Assembly (NCBI GenBank): GCA_021741145.1
Contig: JAIOYK010000005.1
Location: forward strand, 1 to 64,000
Reading direction: 5' to 3'
DNA: 64,000 nucleotides
DNA from: Rhodospirillum sp.
Lineage (GTDB): Bacteria > Pseudomonadota > Alphaproteobacteria > Rhodospirillales > Rhodospirillaceae
Made by a program: the position numbers and the translations under genes. Under the pieces are notes generated by a model. That model was not told where the DNA came from and searched no databases. It saw nothing but the letters and a program-made list of their open reading frames with translations. Position 1 is the stretch's first letter; every line of letters begins with the position of its first letter. Below, in pieces: positions 63,525-64,000 of this stretch.

Positions 63525-64000
63525 ATGAAGCTGACCATCGAGCGCACCGCCCTCCTGAAATCCTTGGGACATGTGCAAAGCGTCGTCGAACGCCGCAACA
63601 CGATTCCCATCCTGTCCAATGTCCGGATGGAAGCGACGGATCGTGGGGTGAGCCTAAACGCGACCGACATGGATCTGGAAATCGTGGAAAGCGTCGCCGC
63701 GCAGACGGCCGTGCCCGGGTCCACGACGGCGCCCGCCCATACCCTCTATGACATCGTCCGCAAGCTGCCCGACGGCAGTCAGGTGGAGCTGGCCTACGAT
63801 GGCGGGGATGGGCAGTTGGTCTTGAAGGCCGGACGCTCCCGTTTCTCGCTCGCCTGCCTGCCGGTCGAGGATTTCCCGGCCATGAGTGCTGGCGCGTTCT
63901 CCCACACCTTCTCGTTGGCCGCGGCGGAGTTGCGGGGTCTGATCGACCGCACCCGATTCGCCATCTCCACGGAAGAGACCCGCTACTATCTGAATGGCAT
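63525..64000 (+). CDS. dnaN: DNA polymerase III beta clamp (5' part, cut by the window end)
   Basis: The sliding clamp tethers polymerase III to DNA. The first 158 codons are present, beginning MKLTIERTALLKSLGHVQSV and continuing VERRNTIPILSNVRMEATD and FSLAAAELRGLIDRTRFAIST, the canonical first clamp domain and the start of the second. The coding sequence runs off the right end of the window. It lies 186 bases after dnaA on the same strand, the usual arrangement. Confidence 0.97.
   Translation, partial: MKLTIERTALLKSLGHVQSVVERRNTIPILSNVRMEATDRGVSLNATDMDLEIVESVAAQTAVPGSTTAPAHTLYDIVRKLPDGSQVELAYDGGDGQLVLKAGRSRFSLACLPVEDFPAMSAGAFSHTFSLAAAELRGLIDRTRFAISTEETRYYLNG

Noticed and set aside
1-64000. 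CRISPR array
   Set aside because: The tandem repeats in the window have no regularly spaced unique spacers and no cas genes are present.

Overview
The window looks like a chromosomal segment of a GC-rich alphaproteobacterium, most likely Rhodospirillales or a close relative. The evidence is the gene families and gene order: kdsD-lptC-lptA-lptB-rpoN-ptsN, bolA/J-domain/cobS/cobT, an Hsp20 gene followed by DUF1150, ubiE-ubiB-coaBC, and rpsT followed by dnaA-dnaN. No single marker fixes the genus. Almost all of the window is ordinary, tightly packed chromosomal backbone. The accessory signals are one broken insertion-sequence locus, a few AT-rich patches and several short tandem repeats.

Layout. 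0.1-8.1 kb: accD and folC, a divergent DJ-1/MocR pair, an HNH nuclease, a chemoreceptor and gluQ. 8.2-15.3 kb: the minus-strand lipopolysaccharide-transport/nitrogen-sigma block (ptsN, rpoN, lptB, lptA, lptC, kdsD) plus an RNase D gene. 15.5-15.9 kb: two tandem tRNA-Leu(CAG) genes with matching promoters. 16-20.7 kb: an NDUFA9-like protein, a nitronate monooxygenase-like protein, ohrR-ohr with clear operators, and pgk. 21.1-24.5 kb: a two-domain polyphosphate:AMP phosphotransferase followed by a KefC-type antiporter. 24.7-30.3 kb: a hybrid histidine kinase, Hsp20 with a structured leader, DUF1150 and a PilZ-tailed chemoreceptor. 30.4-31.6 kb: two partial IS5-type transposase copies joined head to head. 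31.7-41.0 kb: a DivL-like kinase without its phospho-acceptor histidine, a SulP transporter, a phospholipase-D/VTT fusion with an EEP hydrolase, and two degenerate-receiver proteins, one of them with an HDOD domain. 41.4-45.7 kb: bolA, a J-domain protein and cobS-cobT. 45.8-51.2 kb: HIT, MocR/LysE/HAD, DUF4396 and a microprotein. 51.3-55.5 kb: a sulfur/cysteine block (DsrE-like, MoeB-like, cysK, Rrf2 regulator) and coaBC. 55.7-64 kb: ubiB-ubiE (minus strand), then mutM, a secreted protein, an enoyl-CoA hydratase, rpsT, dnaA and the start of dnaN.

How the genes fit together. The window carries envelope biogenesis (Kdo synthesis and Lpt transport), cofactor steps (folate, CoA, ubiquinone, cobalamin cobaltochelatase), redox defence (Ohr/OhrR), cysteine synthesis with a probable dedicated Rrf2 regulator, and several signalling proteins. 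I did not find a convincing new multi-gene defence or biosynthetic system. The observations most worth following up are the His-to-Phe DivL-like kinase, the head-to-head IS5 chimera, the duplicated tRNA-Leu promoters, the missing hpf gene, the possible RNA leader of Hsp20, the orphan terminator near 49.7 kb and the palindrome-rich AT patch near 50.9 kb with its 39-residue membrane microprotein.
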